62,423 bases of DNA from an uncultured Bacteroidales bacterium (GCA_934693135.1 CAKUVA010000009.1:1-62423); one strand, 5' to 3'; counted from the first letter of the stretch, positions 8,610-17,735 are shown. A program made the numbers and translations. The notes: a model not told the origin generated them from the sequence alone.

Positions 8610-9887
8610 ATGGCTGAAGATATATTCAGAAATACTATAACGCTGACGGATGCGGCTCGGATGGCCGGTCCGCCAGCGTTTAACATTATGATAAAGCCGT
8701 GCGGCTCTGCATGCAATCTGGATTGCCGTTATTGCTATTATTTAGATAAGGCGTCGCTCTATGGTGGTCATGAGCAGAAAATGACGGAGTCGCTCTTGGA
8801 AACATTGATCCGTGATTATATGGTGTCTTGCCCTATGCCTGAAGTAACCTTTAATTGGCATGGTGGAGAACCTCTCGTGGCAGGCATTGATTTCTATAGG
8901 AAAGCGATAGAGTTGGAAAAGAAGTATTCTGATGGGAGGCTTGTACATAATACGCTCCAAACTAACGGAACTCTTGTGGATAGTGCTTGGGCTGATTTTT
9001 TCGCTGAAAATGGTTTTCTCATAGGAATCTCTATTGATGGTCCGCAGCATATTCATGATGCCTACAGAAGTAGCAAGTCAGGTGTTCCTTCATTTGCTCG
9101 TGTTATGGATGGACTTGTTGCATTGCGTAGGGCTGGAACTGAATTCAATACTCTCACTGCTGTCAGCAATGTATCAGAGGGACATGGCTTGGAGATTTAT
9201 CAGTTCCTAAAGGCTGCAGGCAGTCGTTTTATGCAGTTCCTTCCTGTGTTGGAGAAAGTTGAATATCCTCGCAATGCCAAGTCTAAAGCGGACTATTCGG
9301 CGCGTCCATCTATGGTTCCACCAGATGGGGGAGGTGATGGGATTGCTTCGTGGTCTGTAAGTGATATGGGATATGGACGCTTTCTCTGCGATATTTTCGA
9401 CTTCTGGGTAAGATATGATGTCGGTCGATATTTCGTTGGAATGTTTGATGCTACTCTTGCAGGGTGGTGTGGAGTCGATCCTGGTACATGCGCATTTGCA
9501 GAAACGTGTGGTCACAACCTTACGGTGGAACATAATGGAGACGTGTATGTTTGTGATCATTTTGTGTATCCACATTACAGACTTGGAAATATTGCGGACA
9601 TTGATCTGAAGGAAATGGCTTCGTCGCAAGTGACATTACAGTTCGGCATTGACAAGAGGAACTCTCTTCCGAAGGAGTGTAGGAGTTGCGAATTCCTCGC
9701 GCTCTGTCATGGTGAGTGTCCTAAGCACAGATTTGCGAAAACAAAAACCGGAGCTTCGGGACTTAATTCCCTTTGCGCCGGCCTTAAAATGTTTTATCGA
9801 CACAGTTCCCCTTATATGAAGAAGATGCGTGATTTACTTGCTGTGAAGCGATCTCCTTCCGAAATTATCGGTTGGAAACCTTTCTGA
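8610..9887 (+). CDS. Anaerobic sulfatase-maturating enzyme (radical SAM/SPASM)
   Basis: Radical-SAM maturases of this family oxidise a Ser or Cys in a sulfatase to formylglycine in the cytoplasm. The CX3CX2C cluster motif is at C35, C39 and C42 (CNLDCRYC). A C-terminal SPASM-type cysteine set is visible in CGVDPGTC, ETCGHN, YVCDHF, CRSCEFLALCHGECP and LCAGLK. The length of 425 is close to the family norm. A sulfatase with a Ser-type target motif lies about 3 kb downstream, a likely client. The gene follows pgi by eight bases. Its last 23 bases overlap the end of the convergent lipoprotein gene. Confidence 0.93.
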   Translation: MAEDIFRNTITLTDAARMAGPPAFNIMIKPCGSACNLDCRYCYYLDKASLYGGHEQKMTESLLETLIRDYMVSCPMPEVTFNWHGGEPLVAGIDFYRKAIELEKKYSDGRLVHNTLQTNGTLVDSAWADFFAENGFLIGISIDGPQHIHDAYRSSKSGVPSFARVMDGLVALRRAGTEFNTLTAVSNVSEGHGLEIYQFLKAAGSRFMQFLPVLEKVEYPRNAKSKADYSARPSMVPPDGGGDGIASWSVSDMGYGRFLCDIFDFWVRYDVGRYFVGMFDATLAGWCGVDPGTCAFAETCGHNLTVEHNGDVYVCDHFVYPHYRLGNIADIDLKEMASSQVTLQFGIDKRNSLPKECRSCEFLALCHGECPKHRFAKTKTGASGLNSLCAGLKMFYRHSSPYMKKMRDLLAVKRSPSEIIGWKPF

Positions 9888-11052
9888 ATGAGGTTGTTCC
9901 AGAATGTTTCTCTCCTATGCGAGATGGCCTTATCCTCAGTGCTTTGAGTGTTGGTGTCAATGCCGCTGAATTCATGGTGAGGCTGGAAGCTCTGCTCATC
10001 GTTATCGGAAATTCTGGAACATCGTCATTGTATGTGAAGATGTTGTTGGTGCTATATGGTAAATCGAAGTATTGCATTGAAGTGAACTTGGTCCCATAAA
10101 TGGTGCCGTCATGGCTGAAGTCTAATCCGCAGGATTCTATGGAAGCACTTTCATCGCTTATCATGAATGCTTCTGCAATAGCGACATAATCAGTGATAGT
10201 ATATTCCCCTGGAGTCATGTCTGTGAATCCAGCAGAACCATCGTACATGAAGTTGCCGAAGAAGCAGAAGTCATAACTTTCGTCATTTTCTGTATAGGTT
10301 TCTAAGTAGAGCCCCTTGAAGTACATAGTTCCATTGAATTTGTCGTATATTGCCTCAATGCTATAGTTGCTCATATCATTTCTAAGCCCTTCTCCTGTTT
10401 CCCAACCACGGATTGTATACAAATAATTGGCGTCTTCGCTACTGATGTTAACGTTGTAAGTGATGTCCGTGTTTCCGTCTTTTTTACTTTTGCCTGTGAA
10501 CTGCCATTCTCCAGTCCATCTAAGATAATTTTCTGTAGGCGTTTCCTCCTCAATGGTGAAATCCAAAATGGCGTAGTCTCCTGTCAAATTCCCTTTAGAA
10601 GATATTCCAAATGCTACGGCACGCCATTTTCCGGAACGGAATCGGTCGAAAAGTATTGTCTGTGTGCCCACATAAGTTTCGGCGTCATAGGAACTGCCAT
10701 AGTCTTTAACGGTCTGTGAAACCATATCTAATTCATCTTTTAGATATGCGAGGAGGTCGTTGCCGTATGTGCTTTCGAATTGTGCATTCGATATGATGTC
10801 TAAATAGTAATGTTCGTTGTCTACACTGGTTACTGTTATCCCGTCTACCTCGCTTCGGCTTCCATTATCTTCGGTATAATCTTGTCTTCCTGAATAAGTT
10901 ATTTTCCAGTCCGGATTTACCTGAATAGTTTGCTCAGGATGTTGAGGAATGTCAGAGTCAGGCCTGTGTGGACCATCGTTGTTTGTTATGCAACCTGCTA
11001 CTGCCACTGTTGCTATAAGCAAGGGTACTATCTTTATCAATGTCGTTTTCAT
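9865..11052 (-). CDS. Hypothetical lipoprotein
   Basis: The 395-residue product starts with a lipoprotein signal peptide ending in VAVAGC, so Cys20 would be lipidated. The mature part is rich in polar and aromatic residues, predicted largely beta, with no family I can name. Its last 23 bases overlap the end of the convergent maturase gene, and the C-terminal 30 or so residues are basic and may be a read-through extension. It has its own -7 box. The large polar mature domain suggests exposure on the outer membrane, which is inference. Confidence 0.7.
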   Translation of the reverse strand: MKTTLIKIVPLLIATVAVAGCITNNDGPHRPDSDIPQHPEQTIQVNPDWKITYSGRQDYTEDNGSRSEVDGITVTSVDNEHYYLDIISNAQFESTYGNDLLAYLKDELDMVSQTVKDYGSSYDAETYVGTQTILFDRFRSGKWRAVAFGISSKGNLTGDYAILDFTIEEETPTENYLRWTGEWQFTGKSKKDGNTDITYNVNISSEDANYLYTIRGWETGEGLRNDMSNYSIEAIYDKFNGTMYFKGLYLETYTENDESYDFCFFGNFMYDGSAGFTDMTPGEYTITDYVAIAEAFMISDESASIESCGLDFSHDGTIYGTKFTSMQYFDLPYSTNNIFTYNDDVPEFPITMSRASSLTMNSAALTPTLKALRIRPSRIGEKHSGTTSFRKVSNR

Positions 11053-11080
11053 TTTTTTTTCTTGACTTTTTTGTAAACCG

Positions 11081-11088
11081 CAAAGATA
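11081..11088 (-). promoter_or_regulatory. -7 box for the lipoprotein gene
   Basis: Minus-strand TATCTTTG, 29 bases upstream of the lipoprotein start. It is arranged divergently from the promoter of the next gene. Confidence 0.5.
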
Positions 11089-11110
11089 GAGATAATCCGG
11101 ATAAAAGAGT

Positions 11111-11118
11111 TATATTTG
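11111..11118 (+). promoter_or_regulatory. -7 box for the manA-like gene
   Basis: TATATTTG matches TAnnTTTG, 20 bases upstream of ATG 11138. Confidence 0.5.
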
Positions 11119-11137
11119 TTGTGAAAAGACATTGAAG

Positions 11138-12370
11138 ATGGAACAGATAAAGAAAAAATTATATCCATTGAAATTCCGCTCGACTGCAGGGAAGACTCCT
11201 TGGGGCGGAAATTGGTTTATAGAAAGGTTGGGAAAATCATATACTGAGAAAGTTGAGGTAGGGCAATCTTCCACAGGTAAGAAGAAATATGCTGAGATGC
11301 CTTTGACACTTTCTGATAAAATAGGGGAGAGTTGGGAAATTGCGGATATTGGATTCCGTGATTCTGAGGTCGCCGAGGGATGGCTTGCTGGAAGCACGTT
11401 GAGTGAAGCGCTTGAGACATACTTGGAAGATGTGGTAGGTGAAAATGTCTACTCTTATTATGGCCGCCAGTTCCCGTTGTTAGTTAAGTTGTTGGATGTT
11501 CAAGGGCGCACATCTCTAATGGTTTGTCCTGATGACGAAATCGCTTCACCTCGTTATGACACGCTTGGTAAGATGAAGTTTTGGTATATAATGGATGCTG
11601 AGCCAGGTTCGAGGCTGTATATGGGATTTCGTAAGGATGTACCCGCCAAAGAGTTATATGAAAGGTGCATGAATGGAAGCCTTGAAGAAGTACTCAATGT
11701 GGTTACTCCACATCGCGGAGATGTTTTCATGATTCCTGCAGGATTGGTGCATGCTGCGGCTGATGGGGTTTCGATTGTTGAAATTTCAGAATCATCTGAT
11801 CTTGATTTCAAAATTTATGACTGGAAAATCATTAAAGATCTTTCAGATACGGAAAGTATTTCGTTGGAAGCGGCTTTTGATTTTATAAATATGGGCCCGT
11901 ATGACAGTAGCCTTGCTCTTTCGAAAAAACGAAAAGAAATGTCTAAAGACGGCTGTACGGAAAAGCTTGTATCTCGTAAGGAATTCACTATTACAGAGAT
12001 TCGACTGAAGGATGCAATTCATATCAATACTGGGACTACAGATACATTCCTTATTTATGTGTGTGTTAATGGGACGGCTTCATTGCAGATTCATAAGGAT
12101 GATTCTGGTATTGATCATTATGAAATTGGAACTGGTGAAGTCATTTTGGTTCCTGCTGATATCACGGACTTTTTCCTCGTGCCACAGGATAGAGATACTA
12201 TACTTTTGGAGGCTACTGTGGAAAAAATCGAAGAGCCTGACGAATATATTAACCCGGATGTGGAAGCCAAACTTCCTGGTGATGACGATGATGATAAATT
12301 CACTACAGAAGGTGGCAAGAAGATGTCTGTGGAGGAATTTCTTAGAAAGAATCCTGGAAGAATGAATTAA
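11138..12370 (+). CDS. ManA-like (class I phosphomannose isomerase fold) protein lacking most zinc ligands
   Basis: The overall match is to class I mannose-6-phosphate isomerases: YPLKF, PWGG, GESWEI, FPLLVKLLD, the PDDE block, WYI and IPAGLVHA. The zinc-binding residues are mostly replaced. The usual Q-V-H before PDDE is M128-V-C130, and the usual Glu of GKTEMWY is K147. Only the His of PAGxxH (H205) remains. The normal reaction, mannose 6-phosphate to fructose 6-phosphate, needs that metal, so this is probably a pseudoenzyme or a protein with another role. A second cupin-like region and an acidic tail follow. ATG 11138 is preferred to TTG 11132. It leads an apparent operon with hslR (2-base gap) and a sulfatase. 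Confidence 0.8.
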   Translation: MEQIKKKLYPLKFRSTAGKTPWGGNWFIERLGKSYTEKVEVGQSSTGKKKYAEMPLTLSDKIGESWEIADIGFRDSEVAEGWLAGSTLSEALETYLEDVVGENVYSYYGRQFPLLVKLLDVQGRTSLMVCPDDEIASPRYDTLGKMKFWYIMDAEPGSRLYMGFRKDVPAKELYERCMNGSLEEVLNVVTPHRGDVFMIPAGLVHAAADGVSIVEISESSDLDFKIYDWKIIKDLSDTESISLEAAFDFINMGPYDSSLALSKKRKEMSKDGCTEKLVSRKEFTITEIRLKDAIHINTGTTDTFLIYVCVNGTASLQIHKDDSGIDHYEIGTGEVILVPADITDFFLVPQDRDTILLEATVEKIEEPDEYINPDVEAKLPGDDDDDKFTTEGGKKMSVEEFLRKNPGRMN

Positions 12371-12372
12371 CT

Positions 12373-12789
12373 ATGGCTGATGAAGTAAGGATAGATAAGT
12401 TCTTGTGGGCGATACGAGCTTTCAAGACCAGAAGTGAGGCTGCAGATGCCTGCAAAGGAAATAAAGTAAAAGTCAATACTGTCGATGCCAAACCTGCCAG
12501 AATGGTGAAAGTCGGTGATGTTATTGAAGTTCGCAAAGCTGCAGTACATTATACATGGCGTATAAAAGCATTGATAGAAAATAGGGTAGGGGCACAGTTG
12601 GTATCTCAGTATGCGGACAACCTTACTCCGCAAGAAGAACTGGACAAGCTAAAGGCACCGGTGGAGACGTTTTTCGTAAAACGCGACCGTGGAACAGGTA
12701 GGCCGACGAAAAAGGATCGTAGAACAATAGATGCCATGTGGGAGGAGATCGACTATGATGCGGATATTCCTAATGACTATGATGAATAG
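12373..12789 (+). CDS. hslR: RNA-binding S4 domain protein, Hsp15-like
   Basis: The N-terminal S4 fold is clear (RIDKFLWAIRAFKTRSEA, then GNKVKVNTVDAKPARMVKVGD), followed by a basic tail, for 138 residues. Hsp15 binds stalled 50S subunits carrying peptidyl-tRNA and helps recycle them. It begins two bases after the ManA-like gene and lies 27 bases before the sulfatase gene, so it is probably co-transcribed. Confidence 0.85.
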   Translation: MADEVRIDKFLWAIRAFKTRSEAADACKGNKVKVNTVDAKPARMVKVGDVIEVRKAAVHYTWRIKALIENRVGAQLVSQYADNLTPQEELDKLKAPVETFFVKRDRGTGRPTKKDRRTIDAMWEEIDYDADIPNDYDE

Positions 12790-12816
12790 CATAATTAGTA
12801 ACTAAAAACCTAATAT

Positions 12817-14397
12817 ATGGACACAAATAAGAAAATTTTGGCTGCTGCCGCTGCTGCATTGTCTGTATGTGCATGTGGTAGGCAAGAAGTGAAAAAGCCT
12901 AATGTGGTATTCCTATTATTCGATGATTTGGGATATGGAGATCTTGGGTGTTACGGGCAGGAAAAAATAGAAACTCCAAATATCGATGCTCTTGCTGCAC
13001 AAGGCTTACTATTTACTGATATGTATACAGCAGCTCCTCTTTCTTCACCATCGAGGTGCTGTCTGCTGACAGGACAACACATGGGGCATAGCCAGATTCG
13101 TGGCAATGAGGAGCACTATGTCCCAACTGACAGTCTTGGTTGGAACGGCGTCTTTCTCAATCCTGAGGAACAGGGACAGTTTCCACTTGAAGAAGGAACC
13201 AAGACTATTGCAACATTGATGCAAAATGCCGGTTACAAGACTGCAATGGTAGGTAAATGGGGGCTTGGATTTCCTAAAAGCGCGTCTCTTCCGAACACGA
13301 TGGGCTTTGATTATTTCTACGGTTTCAACTGCCAGGCGCTTGCGCATTCATATTATCCAGTGAAACTTTGGGAAAATGGTGTAGAGGTGGAAACGGGTAA
13401 TGATCTTGTGGTCCAAGGGTGTAAACTTCCGGAAAATCTGGATAAATATGATGTTCATAGTTATGACCAATATGGTGGGAAGTACTATAGCTGTGATTTG
13501 ATGTACGATAAGATGGTGAAGTTTGTGGAAGATAATGCAGATTCTCCGTTCTTCTTAATGTGGACGACTACAGTTCCACATAGCGCAGTACAAGCTCCGA
13601 TTGACGAAGTTATGCATTATGTCGATAAACTTGGTGATGAGGAGCCGTGTACAAATCCGGGCATGTATCTGCCTAATCGTTATCCACTTGCAACCTATGC
13701 TGCGATGGTTACTCATATAGATAATCAAGTGGGTAAACTCGTACAGAAATTGAAAGACCTGGGCGTCTGGGATAATACCATATTTATAGTAACTTCTGAT
13801 AATGGTCCCGCTTCCAATGGTAATTCACCGATGGAATACTTCCAGAGTGGCGGTCCGTTTAAGTGTGGGAAAGGATGGGGAAAATCATCTCTCCATGAGG
13901 GTGGAATCAGGATGCCTTTCGTTCTCAGGTGGGGTGACAATAAGACATGCGAAAAAGTATCCAGAATGTCCTCGTTTGCTGATATAATGCCTACGCTTGC
14001 TGATCTCGTGGGCGTAGAGGCGCCAGAGAATGACGGCATTTCACTTGCTCCGACGATTCTGGAAAAAACGCGTGGCGGAAAAGCCTATAGTCGCGGTAGA
14101 GGCATTGATGTTCAAGAACAGAAAGATCACGATTTCCTTTATTGGGAATTCCCTGGTGCGAAGGGATGGGTAGCTGTGCGTATGGGGGACTGGAAAGGCT
14201 TGCTTCGCAATGTCAAGAAGGGCAACACCGAAATGGAGCTTTATAATCTTGCCGATGATCCTCGGGAAACGACAGATGTAGCCTCGGAGCACACAGACAT
14301 CACAACTGCTATGTGGAGTGCTGTCAAATCCAGTCATTGTGACGCTAATCCTGAAGTCCCTAAATTCTGCATGGATATTACTTATCCTAACGAATAA
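12817..14397 (+). CDS. Ser-type arylsulfatase family lipoprotein
   Basis: The 526-residue protein has a lipoprotein-like signal (SVCAC, Cys20), then the sulfatase fold. The metal-binding LLFDDLGYGD block contains D36 and D37. The modification motif is S76-S-P-S-R followed by CCLLTG, the Ser-type version of C/S-x-P-S-R-x4-T-G, so S76 is the predicted formylglycine. TSDNGP later supplies further metal ligands. Substrate is unknown; sulfatases of gut Bacteroidales commonly act on mucin or glycosaminoglycan sugars. The radical-SAM maturase at 8610-9887 fits a Ser-type enzyme in an anaerobe. Likely periplasmic or surface-anchored. Confidence 0.92.
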   Translation: MDTNKKILAAAAAALSVCACGRQEVKKPNVVFLLFDDLGYGDLGCYGQEKIETPNIDALAAQGLLFTDMYTAAPLSSPSRCCLLTGQHMGHSQIRGNEEHYVPTDSLGWNGVFLNPEEQGQFPLEEGTKTIATLMQNAGYKTAMVGKWGLGFPKSASLPNTMGFDYFYGFNCQALAHSYYPVKLWENGVEVETGNDLVVQGCKLPENLDKYDVHSYDQYGGKYYSCDLMYDKMVKFVEDNADSPFFLMWTTTVPHSAVQAPIDEVMHYVDKLGDEEPCTNPGMYLPNRYPLATYAAMVTHIDNQVGKLVQKLKDLGVWDNTIFIVTSDNGPASNGNSPMEYFQSGGPFKCGKGWGKSSLHEGGIRMPFVLRWGDNKTCEKVSRMSSFADIMPTLADLVGVEAPENDGISLAPTILEKTRGGKAYSRGRGIDVQEQKDHDFLYWEFPGAKGWVAVRMGDWKGLLRNVKKGNTEMELYNLADDPRETTDVASEHTDITTAMWSAVKSSHCDANPEVPKFCMDITYPNE

Positions 14398-14413
14398 TAG
14401 TTGAATGCATGAA

Positions 14414-14451
14414 AAAAGAGGCTTCGCAAAAATCATTGCGAAGCCTCTTTT
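14414..14451. terminator. Bidirectional terminator between sulfatase and trpS
   Basis: AAAAGAGGCTTCGCA at 14414-14428 pairs perfectly with 14437-14451 across an eight-base loop. It has A-runs on one side and T-runs on the other, so it can serve both convergent genes. Confidence 0.9.
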
Positions 14452-14468
14452 GGGTATATAAATATTGT

Positions 14469-15554
14469 CTATTTTTCGTATTTCTTTGCCTGCTCAGCAA
14501 TGAGAGCCGCGTCATCGAAGTAATTTATTCGCATGGCATTGCGTACTTCGGACAATGTCTGTGCCGCTGTCTCGCGAGCTTTTTCTGTACCGCGCTTCAG
14601 GATGTTGAAGACTTCTGGAATATCCTGTTCGAATTCGTGACGACGTGCACGGATAGGGTCGAGTGTCTTGTTGATGACGCTGTTGAGGAACTTCTTGCAG
14701 GTCCCGTCCCCGATTCCGCCTTTTACATATTGCGCTTTCAGTTCGTCCAGATTCTTGAACTCAGGCCAGAACTCGGCGAAGTCCTCATCTGTGCTGAATG
14801 CCTCCATATATGTGAATACAGCATTGCCATCCAGATGACCTGGCTCATCCTGACTCATCCTTGGTTCACCGTTTGACATCTTCTTCACTTTCTTCCATAC
14901 TGTAGCGGCATCATCGCTGAGGTAGATGCAGTTTCCGAGTGACTTACTCATTTTGGCTTTTCCGTCTGTACCTGGAAGTCTAAGGCATACGCTATTTTGA
15001 GGTAGTAGGATTTCTGGTTCTACGAGGACATCTCCATAAATGCTGTTGAACTTACGGACTATTTCCCTGGTCTGTTCGATCATCGGCTCCTGGTCTTCGC
15101 CTGCCGGGACGATTGTGCCCTTGAATGCTGTTATGTCGGCGGCCTGGCTGATAGGATAGCAGAAGAAACCCACAGGCAGGGTGTTCTCGAAATCCCTCAT
15201 CTGAATCTCCGCCTTGACGGTAGGATTCCTCTGAAGCCTTGCCACGGTAACGAGATTCATATAGTAGAACGTGAGCTCTGTCAGCTCTGGTATCATTGAC
15301 TGTATGAATAGTGTGCATTTTTCCGGGTTGATACCACAGGACAAGTAGTCGAGTGCTACTTCGATGATGTTCTGACGTACTTTTTCTGGATTGTCTGCAT
15401 TGTCGGTAAGAGCCTGTGCATCAGCGATGAATACGAACATCTTGTCGAAATCTCCTGCATTCTGAAGCTCGACTCTGCGTTTCAGCGATCCGACATAGTG
15501 TCCAAGATGAAGCTTTCCTGTCGGCCTATCGCCTGTCAAAATTACTTTTTCCAT
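14469..15554 (-). CDS. trpS: Tryptophanyl-tRNA synthetase
   Basis: The enzyme charges tRNA-Trp. The class I signatures are present: LHLGH as the HIGH motif near the N-terminus and KMSKS in the AKMSKSLGN block, plus GDRPTGKLHLG. With the start at ATG 15554 (MEKVILTGDRP) the product has 361 residues, the usual size. The ORF extends 13 codons further upstream to 15593, but those residues are not typical of the family. Confidence 0.95.
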   Translation of the reverse strand: MEKVILTGDRPTGKLHLGHYVGSLKRRVELQNAGDFDKMFVFIADAQALTDNADNPEKVRQNIIEVALDYLSCGINPEKCTLFIQSMIPELTELTFYYMNLVTVARLQRNPTVKAEIQMRDFENTLPVGFFCYPISQAADITAFKGTIVPAGEDQEPMIEQTREIVRKFNSIYGDVLVEPEILLPQNSVCLRLPGTDGKAKMSKSLGNCIYLSDDAATVWKKVKKMSNGEPRMSQDEPGHLDGNAVFTYMEAFSTDEDFAEFWPEFKNLDELKAQYVKGGIGDGTCKKFLNSVINKTLDPIRARRHEFEQDIPEVFNILKRGTEKARETAAQTLSEVRNAMRINYFDDAALIAEQAKKYEK

Positions 15555-15625
15555 ATATTCCATTCTAATTATCGTGTCAATGCCGGTTCGCATGGCTTTT
15601 ATTTAGCTTTACGCCGGACAAACTT

Positions 15626-15633
15626 CAAAGTTA
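15626..15633 (-). promoter_or_regulatory. -7 box for trpS
   Basis: Minus-strand TAACTTTG, 72 bases upstream of ATG 15554. Confidence 0.45.
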
Positions 15634-15654
15634 TACAAAAAGAGCAATAAAAAA

Positions 15655-15682
15655 AAGAGCAAGGATTCCGTTCCCTGCTCTT
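15655..15682 (-). terminator. Probable terminator after the rubrerythrin gene
   Basis: AAGAGCA and TGCTCTT form inverted arms with a short loop. On the minus strand the hairpin is followed by a T-rich run, downstream of the rubrerythrin stop. Confidence 0.65.
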
Positions 15683-15705
15683 CTTAACTATGTTATGTGA
15701 GACTA

Positions 15706-16257
15706 TTACTTCTTGAAATATCTGTTGTAAAGTCCCTGGAAGCCTGCTCCGTGGCGAGCTTCATCCTTTGCCATTTCATGAACTGTATCGTGGATAGCAT
15801 CGTAGTTGAGCTGTTTAGCTTTTGTAGCAATGGCAAGCTTTCCTTCGCATGCTCCAGCTTCAGCCTCAATTCTCTTCTCGAGGTTTGTCTTTGTGTCCCA
15901 TACAACATCTCCGAGAAGTTCTGCGAACTTGGCTGCGTGTTCTGCCTCTTCAAATGCGTATCTTTTGAATGCTTCTGCGATTTCAGGATATCCTTCCCTG
16001 TCAGCTTGACGGCTCATAGCAAGATACATTCCCACTTCTGAACATTCTCCTGTAAAATGAGCCTCAAGCCCCTCGTGTATTTCAGGATCGCATCCTTTGG
16101 CAACGCCGATAACGTGCTCGCATGCCCAACTCTTAGGACCTTCTTCTTTTATCTCTACGAATTTATCTGCTTTCGCATGGCATACAGGACATTCTGCAGG
16201 TGGATTCTCTCCTTCATACACATATCCGCAGACGAGGCATCTGAATTTCTTTTTCAT
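15706..16257 (-). CDS. rbr: Reverse rubrerythrin
   Basis: The 183-residue protein has the rubredoxin domain first ([10 protein letters not shown] and CPVC, residues 7-26) and the ferritin-like di-iron domain second, with [16 protein letters not shown] and DEARHGAGF supplying Glu and His ligands. This swapped order is that of 'reverse' rubrerythrins, which reduce hydrogen peroxide with NAD(P)H-derived electrons and protect anaerobes from oxygen. The ATG follows AAAGGAG, an unusually good ribosome-binding site for this window. A full promoter and a palindromic PerR-like box precede it. Confidence 0.93.
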   Translation of the reverse strand: MKKKFRCLVCGYVYEGENPPAECPVCHAKADKFVEIKEEGPKSWACEHVIGVAKGCDPEIHEGLEAHFTGECSEVGMYLAMSRQADREGYPEIAEAFKRYAFEEAEHAAKFAELLGDVVWDTKTNLEKRIEAEAGACEGKLAIATKAKQLNYDAIHDTVHEMAKDEARHGAGFQGLYNRYFKK

Positions 16258-16307
16258 GGTAAACTCCTTTTTTTAATTGTTGTGTTTTATAAATAATCTC
16301 AATCCTA

Positions 16308-16326
16308 ATTTAGAAAAATTCTAAAT
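16308..16326. promoter_or_regulatory. Palindromic operator upstream of rubrerythrin, PerR-like
   Basis: ATTTAGAA and TTCTAAAT form perfect arms around a three-base centre. The inner 15 bases (TTAGAAAAATTCTAA) agree at 11 of 14 defined positions with the TTATAATnATTATAA PerR box as I recall it. The element covers the predicted transcription start, where a bound repressor would block RNA polymerase. Confidence 0.55.
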
Positions 16327-16333
16327 ATGCAGA

Positions 16334-16364
16334 CAAAGATACATCTTTTTACCGAATCTGCAAA
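16334..16364 (-). promoter_or_regulatory. Complete promoter for rubrerythrin
   Basis: On the minus strand, TTTG (16364-16361) and TATCTTTG (16341-16334) are separated by 19 bases, matching the Bacteroidetes consensus at both elements and in spacing. Confidence 0.75.
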
Positions 16365-16412
16365 TTTTTTTTGTGGTCACATTCGGAAGATACTGCAAAA
16401 AACAGACCTATA

Positions 16413-17714
16413 TCAACTGTATTTCTTTGGATATCTGAAAATTATGGCCATGATAGCGAATACTCCCATGGTCAGTGGGTAGAAAAGATTACGAATGATG
16501 GCTATTGATGATACTCCTGCCAGTCCTGAAGCCATAAGCATTTGTGCTCCGTATGGAAGCATTCCCTGTATCATACAGGAGAATGTATCCAAAATACTTG
16601 CTGTTTTGCGTGGATCCAGCCCGAACCTTGTGGTGATGTCTTTGGCTATGCGCCCTGTTGTCAGTATCGCAATGGTATTGTTGGCTGTACATATATTTGC
16701 CATGCTGACCATAGCTGCAATGCTGAATTCTGCACCTCTTTTTCCGCTTATCCTTCGCGTTAGCAATTGTACAATATAGTCAATTCCGCCATTATCCTTA
16801 ATGACTTCCAGCATTCCTCCTGACAACATTGTCACTATAATTAGATCTCCCATGCCGGCGATTCCGTTGCCTATAGCTCCGAGCCATTCTATCCATGTCA
16901 ATGAGCCATCAGCGAAGCCTATGACGGCATTGATGACGATGCCGATTGCCAAAACTGCTATAACATTGATCCCAGACATTGCGAGCCCGATTACGGCTAT
17001 ATATGGCAATAACTTAATCCACGCGATATTACCTGAGATTTCGGTAGGTGATATCTCTTGACCGATGCATATATATATGAGTGTCACGACAAATGCGGCA
17101 GGAGCAGCAATTCTTATGTTGACTTTGAATTTGTCTGACATAGAGCATTCTTGCGTACGAGTTGCAGCGATGGTTGTATCTGAAATAAAGGATAGATTGT
17201 CTCCGAAGAATGCGCCACCGGCAACGATGGCTGTCATGAAACCTATATTTAAATCAGATCTGGATGCAATACCGGCAGCTATCGGTACAAGTGCTACTAT
17301 GGTACCGACACTTGTTCCTATTGCCATTGATATAAAGCATGAGGCCAAAAATAGGCCGGCCAATAGCATCTTTGGAGGCAGTATCGCGATTGTTGCTGAA
17401 ACGGTTGCGTCTATGGCTCCTATCTGTTTGGCAGTTTCCGCAAAGGCTCCGGCGAGGATAAATATCCATAGCATCAGTAGCACGTTTTTGTGTCCGGCTC
17501 CTCTTGAAAATATTGCAATTTTATCTTCTATTGGAGCTTTATGGCTGACGAGAAGCGCATATGCCGATGCTATCAGAAAGGCTGATGCGATAGGGACCTT
17601 GTAGAAATCTTTTGCGATTATTGATGAAATGAGGTATATTCCGAGAAAGACTATGAGCGGGCTCAATGATAGAAGTCCTTTGCCCCTTCCTATATGTTCA
17701 GTGCTGTCTTTCAT
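16413..17714 (-). CDS. nhaC: Na+/H+ antiporter, NhaC family
   Basis: This is a hydrophobic 433-residue protein with about 11-12 predicted membrane segments. Blocks such as AIGTSVGTIVALVPIA and GGAFFGDNLSFISDTTIAATRTQECSM are characteristic of NhaC and related antiporters. It would exchange sodium for protons at the cytoplasmic membrane. ATG 17714 is preferred; TTG 17738 lies inside the -7 promoter box and cannot be transcribed from that promoter. Confidence 0.9.
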   Translation of the reverse strand: MKDSTEHIGRGKGLLSLSPLIVFLGIYLISSIIAKDFYKVPIASAFLIASAYALLVSHKAPIEDKIAIFSRGAGHKNVLLMLWIFILAGAFAETAKQIGAIDATVSATIAILPPKMLLAGLFLASCFISMAIGTSVGTIVALVPIAAGIASRSDLNIGFMTAIVAGGAFFGDNLSFISDTTIAATRTQECSMSDKFKVNIRIAAPAAFVVTLIYICIGQEISPTEISGNIAWIKLLPYIAVIGLAMSGINVIAVLAIGIVINAVIGFADGSLTWIEWLGAIGNGIAGMGDLIIVTMLSGGMLEVIKDNGGIDYIVQLLTRRISGKRGAEFSIAAMVSMANICTANNTIAILTTGRIAKDITTRFGLDPRKTASILDTFSCMIQGMLPYGAQMLMASGLAGVSSIAIIRNLFYPLTMGVFAIMAIIFRYPKKYS

Positions 17715-17735
17715 GTCAATGTCTTTTTGCGACTG

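Noticed and set aside
14409..14876. Plus-strand 155-codon frame after the sulfatase gene
   Set aside because: It begins in the terminator and runs antisense through trpS, with cysteine-rich low-quality sequence; it is a shadow.
16308..16326. Terminator hairpin between rubrerythrin and nhaC
   Set aside because: It is AT-only in most of the stem, has no U-tract and lies over the rubrerythrin start site, so an operator is more likely.
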